Of a DNA stretch of 17,154 nucleotides, positions 1 to 6,763 are shown one piece after another. The stretch's first letter is position 1. Each line of letters begins with the position of its first letter. Made by a program: the position numbers and the translations under genes. The notes beneath the pieces were generated by a model. It was not told the DNA's origin. It did not search any database and worked only from the letters and a program-made list of their open reading frames with translations. The stretch comes from CAHJXF01 sp038240015 (lineage in GTDB: Bacteria; Pseudomonadota; Gammaproteobacteria; Burkholderiales; Burkholderiaceae_D). The stretch is taken from contig JBBSEF010000062.1 in NCBI GenBank assembly GCA_038240015.1, forward strand, positions 1-17,154, read 5' to 3'.

Positions 1-458
1 AGCCACGACCCGAGTCCGCGCAACGGCACCGTCCATCCCAGCGTGTCCTGCGTCAATGCTTCAGGGGTCGCGCCTTCGACCTTGCGACCGTCGCGAAACG
101 CGATCGATGCATGCGCCGCATCGGAGCGGATCAGCGCGACCGTCTGCCCGAGGGGATCGAGCAGGCTCAATTCAATCGGATCGCTGTTGCGCGCCGTGCG
201 TTCGGAGCCATACGACGTTGCCGCTTCAGTCCCGCTCGCAGGCGCAGATTGCGTCCATGTGAAGCGGCCCGACAACGCGTCTTCCTTGCCGCTGGCGATG
301 TCCTTGTAGCGAACCGACAGGCGGCCTTCGATCACGCGCGCGCCTGCGCGGCGCGCCTCGTCGGTCGAAGGCATGGCCGCGCAGCCTGCAAGAAAAAAAA
401 GCAACGCGGTCGCAAATTCTTGCCGGAGCCCGCGCTCGAGAGCCTTGCGCAAACGCAT
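1..458 (-). CDS. lolB: Outer-membrane lipoprotein receptor LolB (partial, C-terminus beyond the left edge)
   Basis: LolB is the outer-membrane acceptor that takes lipoproteins from the periplasmic chaperone LolA and inserts them into the inner leaflet of the outer membrane. About 152 codons are visible. The N-terminus has a basic start, a hydrophobic stretch and a lipobox (LAGC, lipidated Cys26), as expected for a lipoprotein. The following residues (IEGRLSVRY..., then a segment ending ELSLLDPLGQTVA) fit the first strands of the LolB half-barrel. The ATG at 458 lies 6 bp after the TPR-gene stop, so the two are very likely co-transcribed. Between about residues 71 and 92 there is a Ser/Thr/Ala-rich loop (SAPASGTEAATSYGSE) that looks longer than in enterobacterial LolB. 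In Burkholderiales ispE usually follows, but that lies outside the window. Confidence 0.9.
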   Translation of the reverse strand, partial: MRLRKALERGLRQEFATALLFFLAGCAAMPSTDEARRAGARVIEGRLSVRYKDIASGKEDALSGRFTWTQSAPASGTEAATSYGSERTARNSDPIELSLLDPLGQTVALIRSDAAHASIAFRDGRKVEGATPEALTQDTLGWTVPLRGLGSW

Positions 459-464
459 AGGCCG

Positions 465-2396
465 TCAGCGCTTGCCCATATGGACGTTGAACCTCGCAAG
501 CGTCTGCCGCAACGCCGCGTTTTGCGGTTCTTTCGTGCTCGCTTCTTTCCACGTGCGCTCGGCGTCGGCTTGACGGCCGGAGATCCACAGCACTTCGCCC
601 AGATGCACGGCGATGTCGGCATCGCTTCTCAACTTGTACGCCCGCTCCAGGCTTTGCAGCGCTTCGCGGTTGTTGCCGAGCCGGTACTGCACCCACCCCA
701 GGCTGTCGAGTATCGAGGCATCGTCGGGCGCGAGCGCATTCGCCTTCTCGATCAGCACCTTCGCCTCATCGAGCCGCTCGTTGCGATCGGCGAGCGTGTA
801 TCCCAAGGCGTTATAGGCCTGCGCGTTGTCGGGCCGCACGCGAATCACGGTGCGCATGGCGCTCTCGAGCACGTCGAAGCGGCCGAGCTTCTCGGCCGTC
901 ATGCCATAGTCGTAGAGCAGTTCGGGATTGTCCGGCTTCTTGTCGATGGCGCCGGCAAGCAGATCGAAGGCCGCCTGATTGCGGTCGGCATCACGCAGCA
1001 TCTGCGCTTCGGCCAGCGTCAATTGAATCGCCGCGGCCGGCGTGCTCGCGGGCAGGGCGTGCAGTTCGGCGCGCGCGACATCGAGCTTGCCCTGGCGCGC
1101 GAGGATCAGCGCGCGACGGATGCGCGCGGCTGCGTATTCGTCACCGTCGCCGACCTTGGCCAGCCAGTCGAGAGAACGCGGATAGTCCTTCGCGTCTTCG
1201 GCGATCTGCGCGAGATAGAGATAGGCACGCTCGGCGCCGCGTCCCGATCCGTCGACCGCGGCGTCGCTGACATTGTCGCTGTCGTCGTTGTCGCCGATGT
1301 CGTCGTTGCGCGCTCCGCTGTCTGCGGCTGCGGTCCTGACGTCCGGACGTCTCGTGCGCAATTCCACAAAGCGCTTGAAGTAAGCCTCGGCATCCTTGGG
1401 CTTGTTCGCCTGATAGGCGAGCAGACCGAGCGTGTAGATTTTATCGGCGTCGTTCGGCACGTCCTTGCGTATGCGCGCGAGCTGTACCGCCGATTCATCG
1501 TATCGCCGCTCGCCGTTGAGAAAGCGCGCATACGCCATGCGCATCGCAACGGACTTGGGATTGCGCACAATGAAACCCGACAGCAGCGTGTCGGCTTCCC
1601 TGGGCGCATCGAACAGCAGCAGTTGCGCCAGCATGATGGTGGCAGGCTCAGAGTCGGGCGCGAGGCGAACCGCGGTTCGCGTCTCTTCGACGGCGGCCGT
1701 CTTGTCACCCGCCGCCTGTGCAGCTTGCGCGACCACGAGATGTCCTTCGGGCAACGACGGATAGCCGCCCGCGAGCTTCCTGGTCAACTCGTATGCCTGC
1801 TTGTGCTGCGGGCTTTGCGCGAGCAGACCATAGACTTGCGCGAGCGCCTGCGACTTCGAGGACGCGGCATCGATCCTGGCGCTCAAGAACGGCTGTGCCT
1901 CGTCGAGCCGGCCCGAAAGAACCAGCAGCGTGACGAAGGTGTCGGACGCGACGCGCGAGTCGGGACTGAGCTCGGTCCACAAGCGCGCGGCGTCGACCGC
2001 AGCCGCCGGCTGCCTGGCCTGCACAGCGAATTCGGTCGCGCGGCGCGCGATGCGCGGGTCCCGTGTTTCGCGGGCGAGCTTGAGTTCGGTTGCGTAAGCC
2101 GCATCGGGTGCACCGCGCTGCGCGGCGATCTCGGACATCATCAACTTGAAAAGCGTGGCGGTAGTCAGCGTGTTGTCAGGCACGGGGTCGTTCACGCGGG
2201 CCGATGAGGGCGCAACCGGATGCGCTGGCGCCTGCTGCGCCGATGCACCGGGCAACACGAGCATGCTCGACAATGCGCCGGCAAGCACGGGCGCGAGCGC
2301 GAGCGCGACGGCCTTTGTATGGAACGCGCTTGCTTTCGGTGTGCCGCGCCCCAAGCTCTTGCCCTCGACCTTCGCATCACCGCATGAAATGTTCAC
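465..2396 (-). CDS. Periplasmic TPR-repeat protein upstream of lolB
   Basis: A 643-residue protein built largely from helical tetratricopeptide repeats; the clearest lie at about residues 489-640 (motifs AYNALGYTLADR and ILDSLGWVQYRLGN). I chose the GTG at 2396: homologues have a short basic leader there, and the hydrophobic core (residues 29-48) followed by GASA|QQ gives a signal peptide cut after Ala53. An in-frame ATG at 2522 would add 42 residues without signal-peptide character and run into the mutM start region. There is no lipobox cysteine at the cleavage site. An Asp-rich linker (residues 364-378, seven Asp) interrupts the repeats. A TPR protein next to lolB recalls Pseudomonas PA4667 (LbcA), partner of the CtpA protease. 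That assignment is inferred from context and architecture; LbcA is a lipoprotein and this protein appears not to be one. Confidence 0.85.
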   Translation of the reverse strand: MNISCGDAKVEGKSLGRGTPKASAFHTKAVALALAPVLAGALSSMLVLPGASAQQAPAHPVAPSSARVNDPVPDNTLTTATLFKLMMSEIAAQRGAPDAAYATELKLARETRDPRIARRATEFAVQARQPAAAVDAARLWTELSPDSRVASDTFVTLLVLSGRLDEAQPFLSARIDAASSKSQALAQVYGLLAQSPQHKQAYELTRKLAGGYPSLPEGHLVVAQAAQAAGDKTAAVEETRTAVRLAPDSEPATIMLAQLLLFDAPREADTLLSGFIVRNPKSVAMRMAYARFLNGERRYDESAVQLARIRKDVPNDADKIYTLGLLAYQANKPKDAEAYFKRFVELRTRRPDVRTAAADSGARNDDIGDNDDSDNVSDAAVDGSGRGAERAYLYLAQIAEDAKDYPRSLDWLAKVGDGDEYAAARIRRALILARQGKLDVARAELHALPASTPAAAIQLTLAEAQMLRDADRNQAAFDLLAGAIDKKPDNPELLYDYGMTAEKLGRFDVLESAMRTVIRVRPDNAQAYNALGYTLADRNERLDEAKVLIEKANALAPDDASILDSLGWVQYRLGNNREALQSLERAYKLRSDADIAVHLGEVLWISGRQADAERTWKEASTKEPQNAALRQTLARFNVHMGKR

Positions 2397-2428
2397 GACT
2401 GCCCCGCTCAAAAAAAATTCGTTGCTCG

Positions 2429-2458
2429 ATGGTAGGTTGAAAGGCCGGGCGCCCGCAA
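2429..2458 (-). promoter_or_regulatory. Weak candidate sigma-70 promoter for the TPR-lolB pair
   Basis: Reading the minus strand, TTGCGG (2458-2453) and TACCAT (2434-2429) are separated by 18 bp. This would start transcription near 2422, about 26 nt before the GTG at 2396. Matches to consensus are only 3/6 and 4/6, so this is a suggestion. A 10-bp palindrome (CGGGCGCCCG, 2446-2455) overlaps the -35 side and lies in the divergent TPR/mutM intergenic region. Confidence 0.25.
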
Positions 2459-2536
2459 CCGATGAACTTGCCTTTCGCCCCGCCTCGAGCACATGGGGGT
2501 CACCTCCCCGATTACATCCCATCGAGGAGCAGCGTC

Positions 2537-3436
2537 GTGCCTGAACTTCCGGAAGTCGAAGTCACGCGCAGAGGCATTGCACCCGGGATCGTCGGAAAGC
2601 GCATCGATGCGGTGATTATTCGCCACACCGGACTGCGCCGTGCGGTACCCGCGACGCTCGCCGAATCGCTCACGGGGCTGCAAATCGAGACTGTCGATCG
2701 CAGGGGAAAGTTCATTCTCATCGGTTGTGTCGCGCCTGAGTCGCACGCAAGCGCGGCGCTCCGCCTTGCACCGATCGAGCCGTCGACCCCGGCGCGCCGC
2801 GGGACGCTGCTCGTCCATCTGGGCATGACCGGCACCTTGCGCGTGATGCGGGCCGACGTTCCGCTGCGCGCGCACGACCACATCGATCTGATACTCGGCG
2901 CATCCGTCCTCAGATTCAACGACCCGCGTCGCTTCGGTCTCGTGCTCTGGCACGAACTTCGCGATGGACCCGTGCTCGCGAGCAAACATTTTGAGAAGCT
3001 CGGCGTCGAACCCCTCTCTGAAGACTTCGATTCGACGCGAGGCGGCGTTCTGCTTCATCGACTCTCGCGCACGCGCGTGGTATCGATCAAGCAGTTCCTG
3101 CTGGCCGGCGAGGCGGTGGTCGGCGTGGGCAATATCTATGCATCCGAGAGTCTGTTTCGCGCCCGCATCGATCCGCGCACCGCGGCGGGCCGCATCTCGC
3201 TCGAAAGATACCAACGCCTCGCCGACGCGATTCGAGAGACGCTCGCGGCTGCGATCGCGAAGGGCGGCAGCACGCTGCGCGACTTCGTGGGCGCCGATGG
3301 AGCGGCCGGATATTTTCAGCAGGACTACTTCGTCTACGACCGCACGGGACGGCCGTGCCGCATCTGTGCGACGCCGATCCGCATGATTCGGCAGGGTCAA
3401 CGTTCGACGTTCTATTGCAGGCAATGTCAGCGTTAG
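2537..3436 (+). CDS. mutM: Formamidopyrimidine/8-oxoguanine DNA glycosylase MutM (Fpg)
   Basis: A bifunctional glycosylase/AP lyase that removes 8-oxoguanine and ring-opened purines paired with C. The start is GTG at 2537: it puts the catalytic Pro2-Glu3 (PELPEVE) right after the initiator, and a GAGGAG ribosome-binding site (2524-2529) lies 7 bp upstream. An ATG at 2462 would bury the required N-terminal proline, so it is rejected. Lys58 (RRGKFILI) matches E. coli Lys57. The helix-two-turn-helix segment (VVGVGNIYASESLF) and the C-terminal zinc finger (Cys274, 277, 294, 297, ending FYCRQCQR) are intact. At 299 residues it exceeds the usual ~270, owing to an insertion of about 22 residues (about 64-88) between Lys58 and the HLGM strand. 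It is divergent from the TPR gene and upstream of the dynamin-like GTPase and mutY on the same strand. Confidence 0.97.
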   Translation: MPELPEVEVTRRGIAPGIVGKRIDAVIIRHTGLRRAVPATLAESLTGLQIETVDRRGKFILIGCVAPESHASAALRLAPIEPSTPARRGTLLVHLGMTGTLRVMRADVPLRAHDHIDLILGASVLRFNDPRRFGLVLWHELRDGPVLASKHFEKLGVEPLSEDFDSTRGGVLLHRLSRTRVVSIKQFLLAGEAVVGVGNIYASESLFRARIDPRTAAGRISLERYQRLADAIRETLAAAIAKGGSTLRDFVGADGAAGYFQQDYFVYDRTGRPCRICATPIRMIRQGQRSTFYCRQCQR

Positions 3437-3466
3437 TGCCGACGCTGGACGAGCAACTTTAGCCGA

Positions 3467-3488
3467 TCGGTCGGCGCGCGCCGACCGA
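3467..3488. repeat. Perfect 22-bp palindrome between mutM and the dynamin-like gene
   Basis: The sequence TCGGTCGGCGC followed by its exact reverse complement spans 3467-3488, starting 30 bp after the mutM stop. A transcript could fold it into a very stable GC-rich hairpin, but no U-tract follows, so it is not a standard intrinsic terminator. It could be a Rho-assisted attenuator, an mRNA 3'-end stabiliser, or a dimeric operator for the downstream gene. The rest of the 198-bp gap (3437-3634) shows no clear promoter. Confidence 0.6.
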
Positions 3489-3634
3489 CGGCGTGAGGCC
3501 CGGCGGCGCTGTGTTTACCGTACGACAGGCGCGTGGATTCCCGCTTCGCGCGCTATCGAGCGGCAAGACGAAGCCTTATGCTGGCCGCGCGCAATTGGTC
3601 ACACGCTTGGCCGCATTTCCCCGCGATTCGCATC

Positions 3635-5596
3635 ATGAACAGCCTCGTAGAAAAATTTCAGGAATACAGCACCTGGCGCTTCTCGTTGACGCGCGCCATC
3701 GAGGGCTATCGCCTCTGGTTGCGCACTAGCCAGTTGATCGATCGCGATGTCGACACGCGCATCACGCGCTTGCTCGGCAAGCTCGCCGAAGATCGACTGA
3801 CGATCGCCTTCATCGCCGAGTTCTCGCGCGGCAAGTCCGAACTCATCAACGCGATTTTTTTCGCCGACTATGGCAAGCGCATCCTGCCTTCGTCGGCCGG
3901 CCGCACGACCATGTGTCCGACCGAGTTGTTGTACGACGAGAGCTTGCCGCCATCGATACGACTGTTGCCGATCGAGACGCGCGCGAATCACGCGACCACC
4001 GCCGACTACAAGCAAATGCACGACGAGTGGCACGTTTCTCCGCTCGACACGCGCTCGGGCGACGGCATGCTCGAGGCATTCAAGCAAGTCAGCATGACGC
4101 GTCGCGTGCCGGTAGCAGAGGCCCAGCGTTACGGCCTTCACGATGCCGACGATCCCGAGAGCAAGACCCTGGTGGACGAGCACGGCATGGTCGAGATTTC
4201 GATGTGGCGCCATGCGGTCATCAACTTTCCGCATCCGCTGCTTGCACAGGGACTCGTGATTCTCGACACACCGGGCTTGAACGCGATCGGTACCGAACCG
4301 GAGCTGACGCTCAACCTGATCCCGAACGCGCATGCGGTACTGTTCATCCTCGCGGCCGACACCGGCGTGACGCGCACCGACATCGAAGTCTGGCGCCAAC
4401 ACATCGGCGGCGCGGCGGTGGGAGGGAAGGGACACGGCCGCATGGTGGTACTCAACAAGATCGACAGCATGTGGGACGACCTGACTTCGCAGGACGACAC
4501 CGACGCGATGATCGAGCGTCAGGTCCGCAGTTGCGCGAAGACGCTCGAGATCGATGCGTCGCACATCTTTCCAGTGTCCGCGCAAAAAGGTTTGAGCGCT
4601 AAAGTGCACGGCGACGAAGCGTTGCTCGCGAAGAGTCGCTTGCCCGCGCTCGAGCGCGCGATGTCGGTCGATCTGATTCCTCGCAAGCAGGAGATCTTCC
4701 GCGACATCGTGGAGCGCGAGATGGCCGAGCTGATCGACGCGACGCGCGGCGTTCTGCAGGCGCGCAGCAACGGTCTCTCGCGGCAGAGCTCGGAATTGCG
4801 CGCACTGCGCGGCAAGAACGCGAGTGTGGTCACGCATATGGTCACGCGCGTGAAAAGCGAGAAGTCGGCTTTCGATCGCAGCCTGATGACGTTCCACGCC
4901 TTGCGGTCGGTGTTCGCCCGAGCGTCGGCCGAATTGTTTGCCGAACTCGGAGTCCGCCCGCTGCGCGAAGAGATTCGGACCACGCGCGAGCAGATGGTTC
5001 GCTCGTGGTTCTCGACCGGTCTGCGCGGCGTGATGGAAGGCTTCTTCACGAGCTCGCGCTCTCGGCTCGCGCGCTCGCAGGCCAAGACCGACGAGATCGC
5101 CGGCATGGTCAGCGTGATGTATCGCAAGTTCTCGAGCGAGCACGGCATGATGCTGGCCGCCCCGATGAAATTTTCACTGGGGCGCTACGCGGGCGAGGTG
5201 GTGCGGGTCGAAGGCGTGTATCACGATCGATTCGGACTCGTGACGATTTTCTCGAACGATCAACTGGTGCTCACGCAAAAGTTTTTCGAGTCGATCGCAA
5301 GCCGAGTGCGCGAGACTTTCGAAGCGGCCAACCGCGATGTCGAAGCGTGGCTGAAGGCCGTAATGGCCCCACTCGAAGGCCAGATCCGCGAGCATCAGAG
5401 CCAGTTGCGGCGCCGGATCGAATCGATCAAGCACATCCAGGACACCAGCGAAACGCTCGAAGAGCGGCTCGATGAAACGTCGTCGCGCGAGGCCGAGATC
5501 GCCGACCTTCTGCACGAGTTGCGCGACATCGACGAAGGCTTGCAGATGACGCTGCATGCGCGCATCGATGCCGAACAGGGGGCGTTGATCTTTTGA
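3635..5596 (+). CDS. Dynamin-like large GTPase (bacterial dynamin family)
   Basis: A 653-residue protein with an N-terminal dynamin-type GTPase domain and a long helical C-terminal part. Visible G motifs are the P-loop (AEFSRGKS, residues 61-68), the switch-I threonines in AGRTTMCPTE, the G3 motif DTPG (211-214) and the G4 motif NKID (274-277). The first P-loop glycine of the GxxxxGK[ST] consensus is Ala61. Residues from about 370 onward are rich in charged heptads, consistent with an elongated stalk, and a short hydrophobic patch (MMLAAPMKF) could be a membrane paddle. No membrane span is evident. Such proteins bind GTP, self-assemble and often act at membranes; some bacterial members (E. 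coli CrfC) are linked to replication. Start: ATG at 3635 (MNSLVEKF); ATG at 3578 and GTG at 3533 are in-frame alternatives, none with a strong Shine-Dalgarno. The stop overlaps the mutY start, implying coupled translation. Confidence 0.88.
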   Translation: MNSLVEKFQEYSTWRFSLTRAIEGYRLWLRTSQLIDRDVDTRITRLLGKLAEDRLTIAFIAEFSRGKSELINAIFFADYGKRILPSSAGRTTMCPTELLYDESLPPSIRLLPIETRANHATTADYKQMHDEWHVSPLDTRSGDGMLEAFKQVSMTRRVPVAEAQRYGLHDADDPESKTLVDEHGMVEISMWRHAVINFPHPLLAQGLVILDTPGLNAIGTEPELTLNLIPNAHAVLFILAADTGVTRTDIEVWRQHIGGAAVGGKGHGRMVVLNKIDSMWDDLTSQDDTDAMIERQVRSCAKTLEIDASHIFPVSAQKGLSAKVHGDEALLAKSRLPALERAMSVDLIPRKQEIFRDIVEREMAELIDATRGVLQARSNGLSRQSSELRALRGKNASVVTHMVTRVKSEKSAFDRSLMTFHALRSVFARASAELFAELGVRPLREEIRTTREQMVRSWFSTGLRGVMEGFFTSSRSRLARSQAKTDEIAGMVSVMYRKFSSEHGMMLAAPMKFSLGRYAGEVVRVEGVYHDRFGLVTIFSNDQLVLTQKFFESIASRVRETFEAANRDVEAWLKAVMAPLEGQIREHQSQLRRRIESIKHIQDTSETLEERLDETSSREAEIADLLHELRDIDEGLQMTLHARIDAEQGALIF

Positions 5597-6756
5597 CGGA
5601 ACGCGCATCGAATCGCGCATCGACCCGCGCATCCATCCGCCCATCGACCATTGCCGATCGCTTCGCACCGACCCTGGTCGCGTGGCAACGTACTCACGGT
5701 CGTCATGCGTTGCCGTGGCAGCAAACCGAGAGCGGACGCGACTCCGGGCGCGATCCCGCGCGAAACCCCGCGCGAAATCCCTATCGCGTCTGGGTTGCGG
5801 AGATCATGCTGCAGCAGACGCAGGTCGCAGCGGTGATTCCTTTCTATCGACGCTTTCTCGATCGCTTTCCCGACGTGACTGCGCTCGCCGATGCTTCGCT
5901 CGACGACGTGATGCGTTGCTGGAGCGGGCTGGGCTACTACTCGCGTGCGCGCAATCTGCACGCGGCAGCGCGGCACGTCGCGTACCGATACGGCGGCGTG
6001 TTCCCTGACGATCCCGGCGCGCTTGAAAGTCTGCCGGGCGTGGGCCGATCGACCGCCGCCGCGATCGCGGTTTTCGGCTTCGGGCGACGTGCGGCGATTC
6101 TCGACGGCAATGTCAAGCGCGTGCTCGCGCGCGTGTTCGCGATCGAAGGCGTGCCGGCAAGTGCCGCGACGACGCGCCGCATGTGGAGCCTCGCCGAAGC
6201 GCTTCTTCCTTCGCACGACGTCGGCCACTATATCCAGGGACTGATGGATTTCGGCGCGACCGTGTGCACGCCGCGCAATCCGGCATGCGGTTTGTGCCCG
6301 TTTCATCGCGACTGCATCGCAAATCGTGAAGGACGCGTCGCCGAGCTGCCGCATCGCGCGCGCCGCAAGATCCTGCCCGAACGTCGTGTCGCGATGCTGC
6401 TCATCACGCGCGGCAACGACGTGCTGCTGGAGCGGCGCCCACCCACGGGCATCTGGGGCGGCCTCTGGTCGTTGCCCGAAGCCGTGCGTGCGGATGATCC
6501 GGGAGAGCTCAGGTCTCGCATCGAGCGTTTCGGCGACGTGATGTCACTCGCGAGCGAGCCGGGGTTCACTCACGGCTTCACGCACTTCGTGTTGCAAGCC
6601 GATGTCGTTCATGCGCGCTTGAGAGAAACGTCGCCCGGAGTGCAGCCGACGCATCTTGCTTCGCCTCCGGAACCGATGCGGTGGGTGGATCGGGCCGACG
6701 CCGTCGAGCTGGGCTTGCCCGCACCGATCCGAACGCTGTTGCGCAGTCGCCTTTAG
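5593..6756 (+). CDS. mutY: Adenine DNA glycosylase MutY
   Basis: A base-excision glycosylase that removes adenine mispaired with 8-oxoguanine, complementing MutM. Motifs are Glu70 in AEIMLQQTQV (catalytic), the helix-hairpin-helix LPGVGRST (147-154), catalytic Asp171 in ILDGNVKR, and the [4Fe-4S] cysteines C225-x6-C232-x2-C235-x5-C241. The C-terminal third is the NUDIX-like 8-oxoG-recognition domain (motif GIWGGLWSLPE), so the 387-residue length is complete. The start appears to be TTG at 5593, overlapping the GTPase stop as TTGA; no in-frame ATG occurs before the conserved MLQQTQ. Two low-complexity stretches stand out: an N-terminal RASN/RAST/RASI/RPST repeat (residues 4-19) and an SGRD/PARN/PARN insert (51-62) between the LPW motif and PYRVWVAE. 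Both are encoded by 12-bp tandem repeats. The gene converges on the DUF2332 gene with 7 bp between the stops. Confidence 0.95.
   Translation: MTERASNRASTRASIRPSTIADRFAPTLVAWQRTHGRHALPWQQTESGRDSGRDPARNPARNPYRVWVAEIMLQQTQVAAVIPFYRRFLDRFPDVTALADASLDDVMRCWSGLGYYSRARNLHAAARHVAYRYGGVFPDDPGALESLPGVGRSTAAAIAVFGFGRRAAILDGNVKRVLARVFAIEGVPASAATTRRMWSLAEALLPSHDVGHYIQGLMDFGATVCTPRNPACGLCPFHRDCIANREGRVAELPHRARRKILPERRVAMLLITRGNDVLLERRPPTGIWGGLWSLPEAVRADDPGELRSRIERFGDVMSLASEPGFTHGFTHFVLQADVVHARLRETSPGVQPTHLASPPEPMRWVDRADAVELGLPAPIRTLLRSRL
5602..5649 (+). repeat. Four imperfect 12-bp tandem repeats at the 5' end of mutY
   Basis: Units at 5602-5613, 5614-5625, 5626-5637 and 5638-5649 share the pattern CGCGCATCGANN. 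They are in frame with mutY and encode RASN, RAST, RASI and RPST. Because the unit is a multiple of three, slippage would change the length of the N-terminus without breaking the frame. Confidence 0.8.
5743..5778 (+). repeat. Three 12-bp tandem repeats inside mutY
   Basis: Units TCCGGGCGCGAT (5743-5754), CCCGCGCGAAAC (5755-5766) and CCCGCGCGAAAT (5767-5778) are contiguous and in frame, encoding SGRD-PARN-PARN. The last two differ by one base. They form most of an insertion of about 20 residues, relative to E. coli MutY, just before the first catalytic helix. Confidence 0.8.
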
Positions 6757-6763
6757 ACAAAGC

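Noticed and set aside
1261..1322. Asp-rich segment of the TPR protein as an EF-hand calcium site
   Set aside because: The spacing of Asp residues does not fit DxDxDG with the conserved Gly and terminal Glu; it looks like a linker.
111..2207. A 698-codon open frame on the plus strand opposite the TPR gene
   Set aside because: It is an antisense shadow created by the high-GC codon bias of the TPR/lolB genes; its product is arginine-rich with no family motif, while the minus-strand frame has clear TPRs and a signal peptide.
2408..3424. A 338-codon minus-strand frame opposite mutM
   Set aside because: It is opposite a fully recognisable MutM and shows no domain or ribosome-binding site.
3599..5143. 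A 514-codon open frame on the minus strand inside the dynamin-like gene
   Set aside because: The product is Arg/His/Ala-rich without motifs, whereas the plus-strand frame has all expected GTPase motifs.
6757..6763. Shared bidirectional terminator between convergent mutY and the DUF2332 gene
   Set aside because: Only 7 bp separate the stops and there is no inverted repeat with a U-tract; termination, if any, must occur within the opposing genes.
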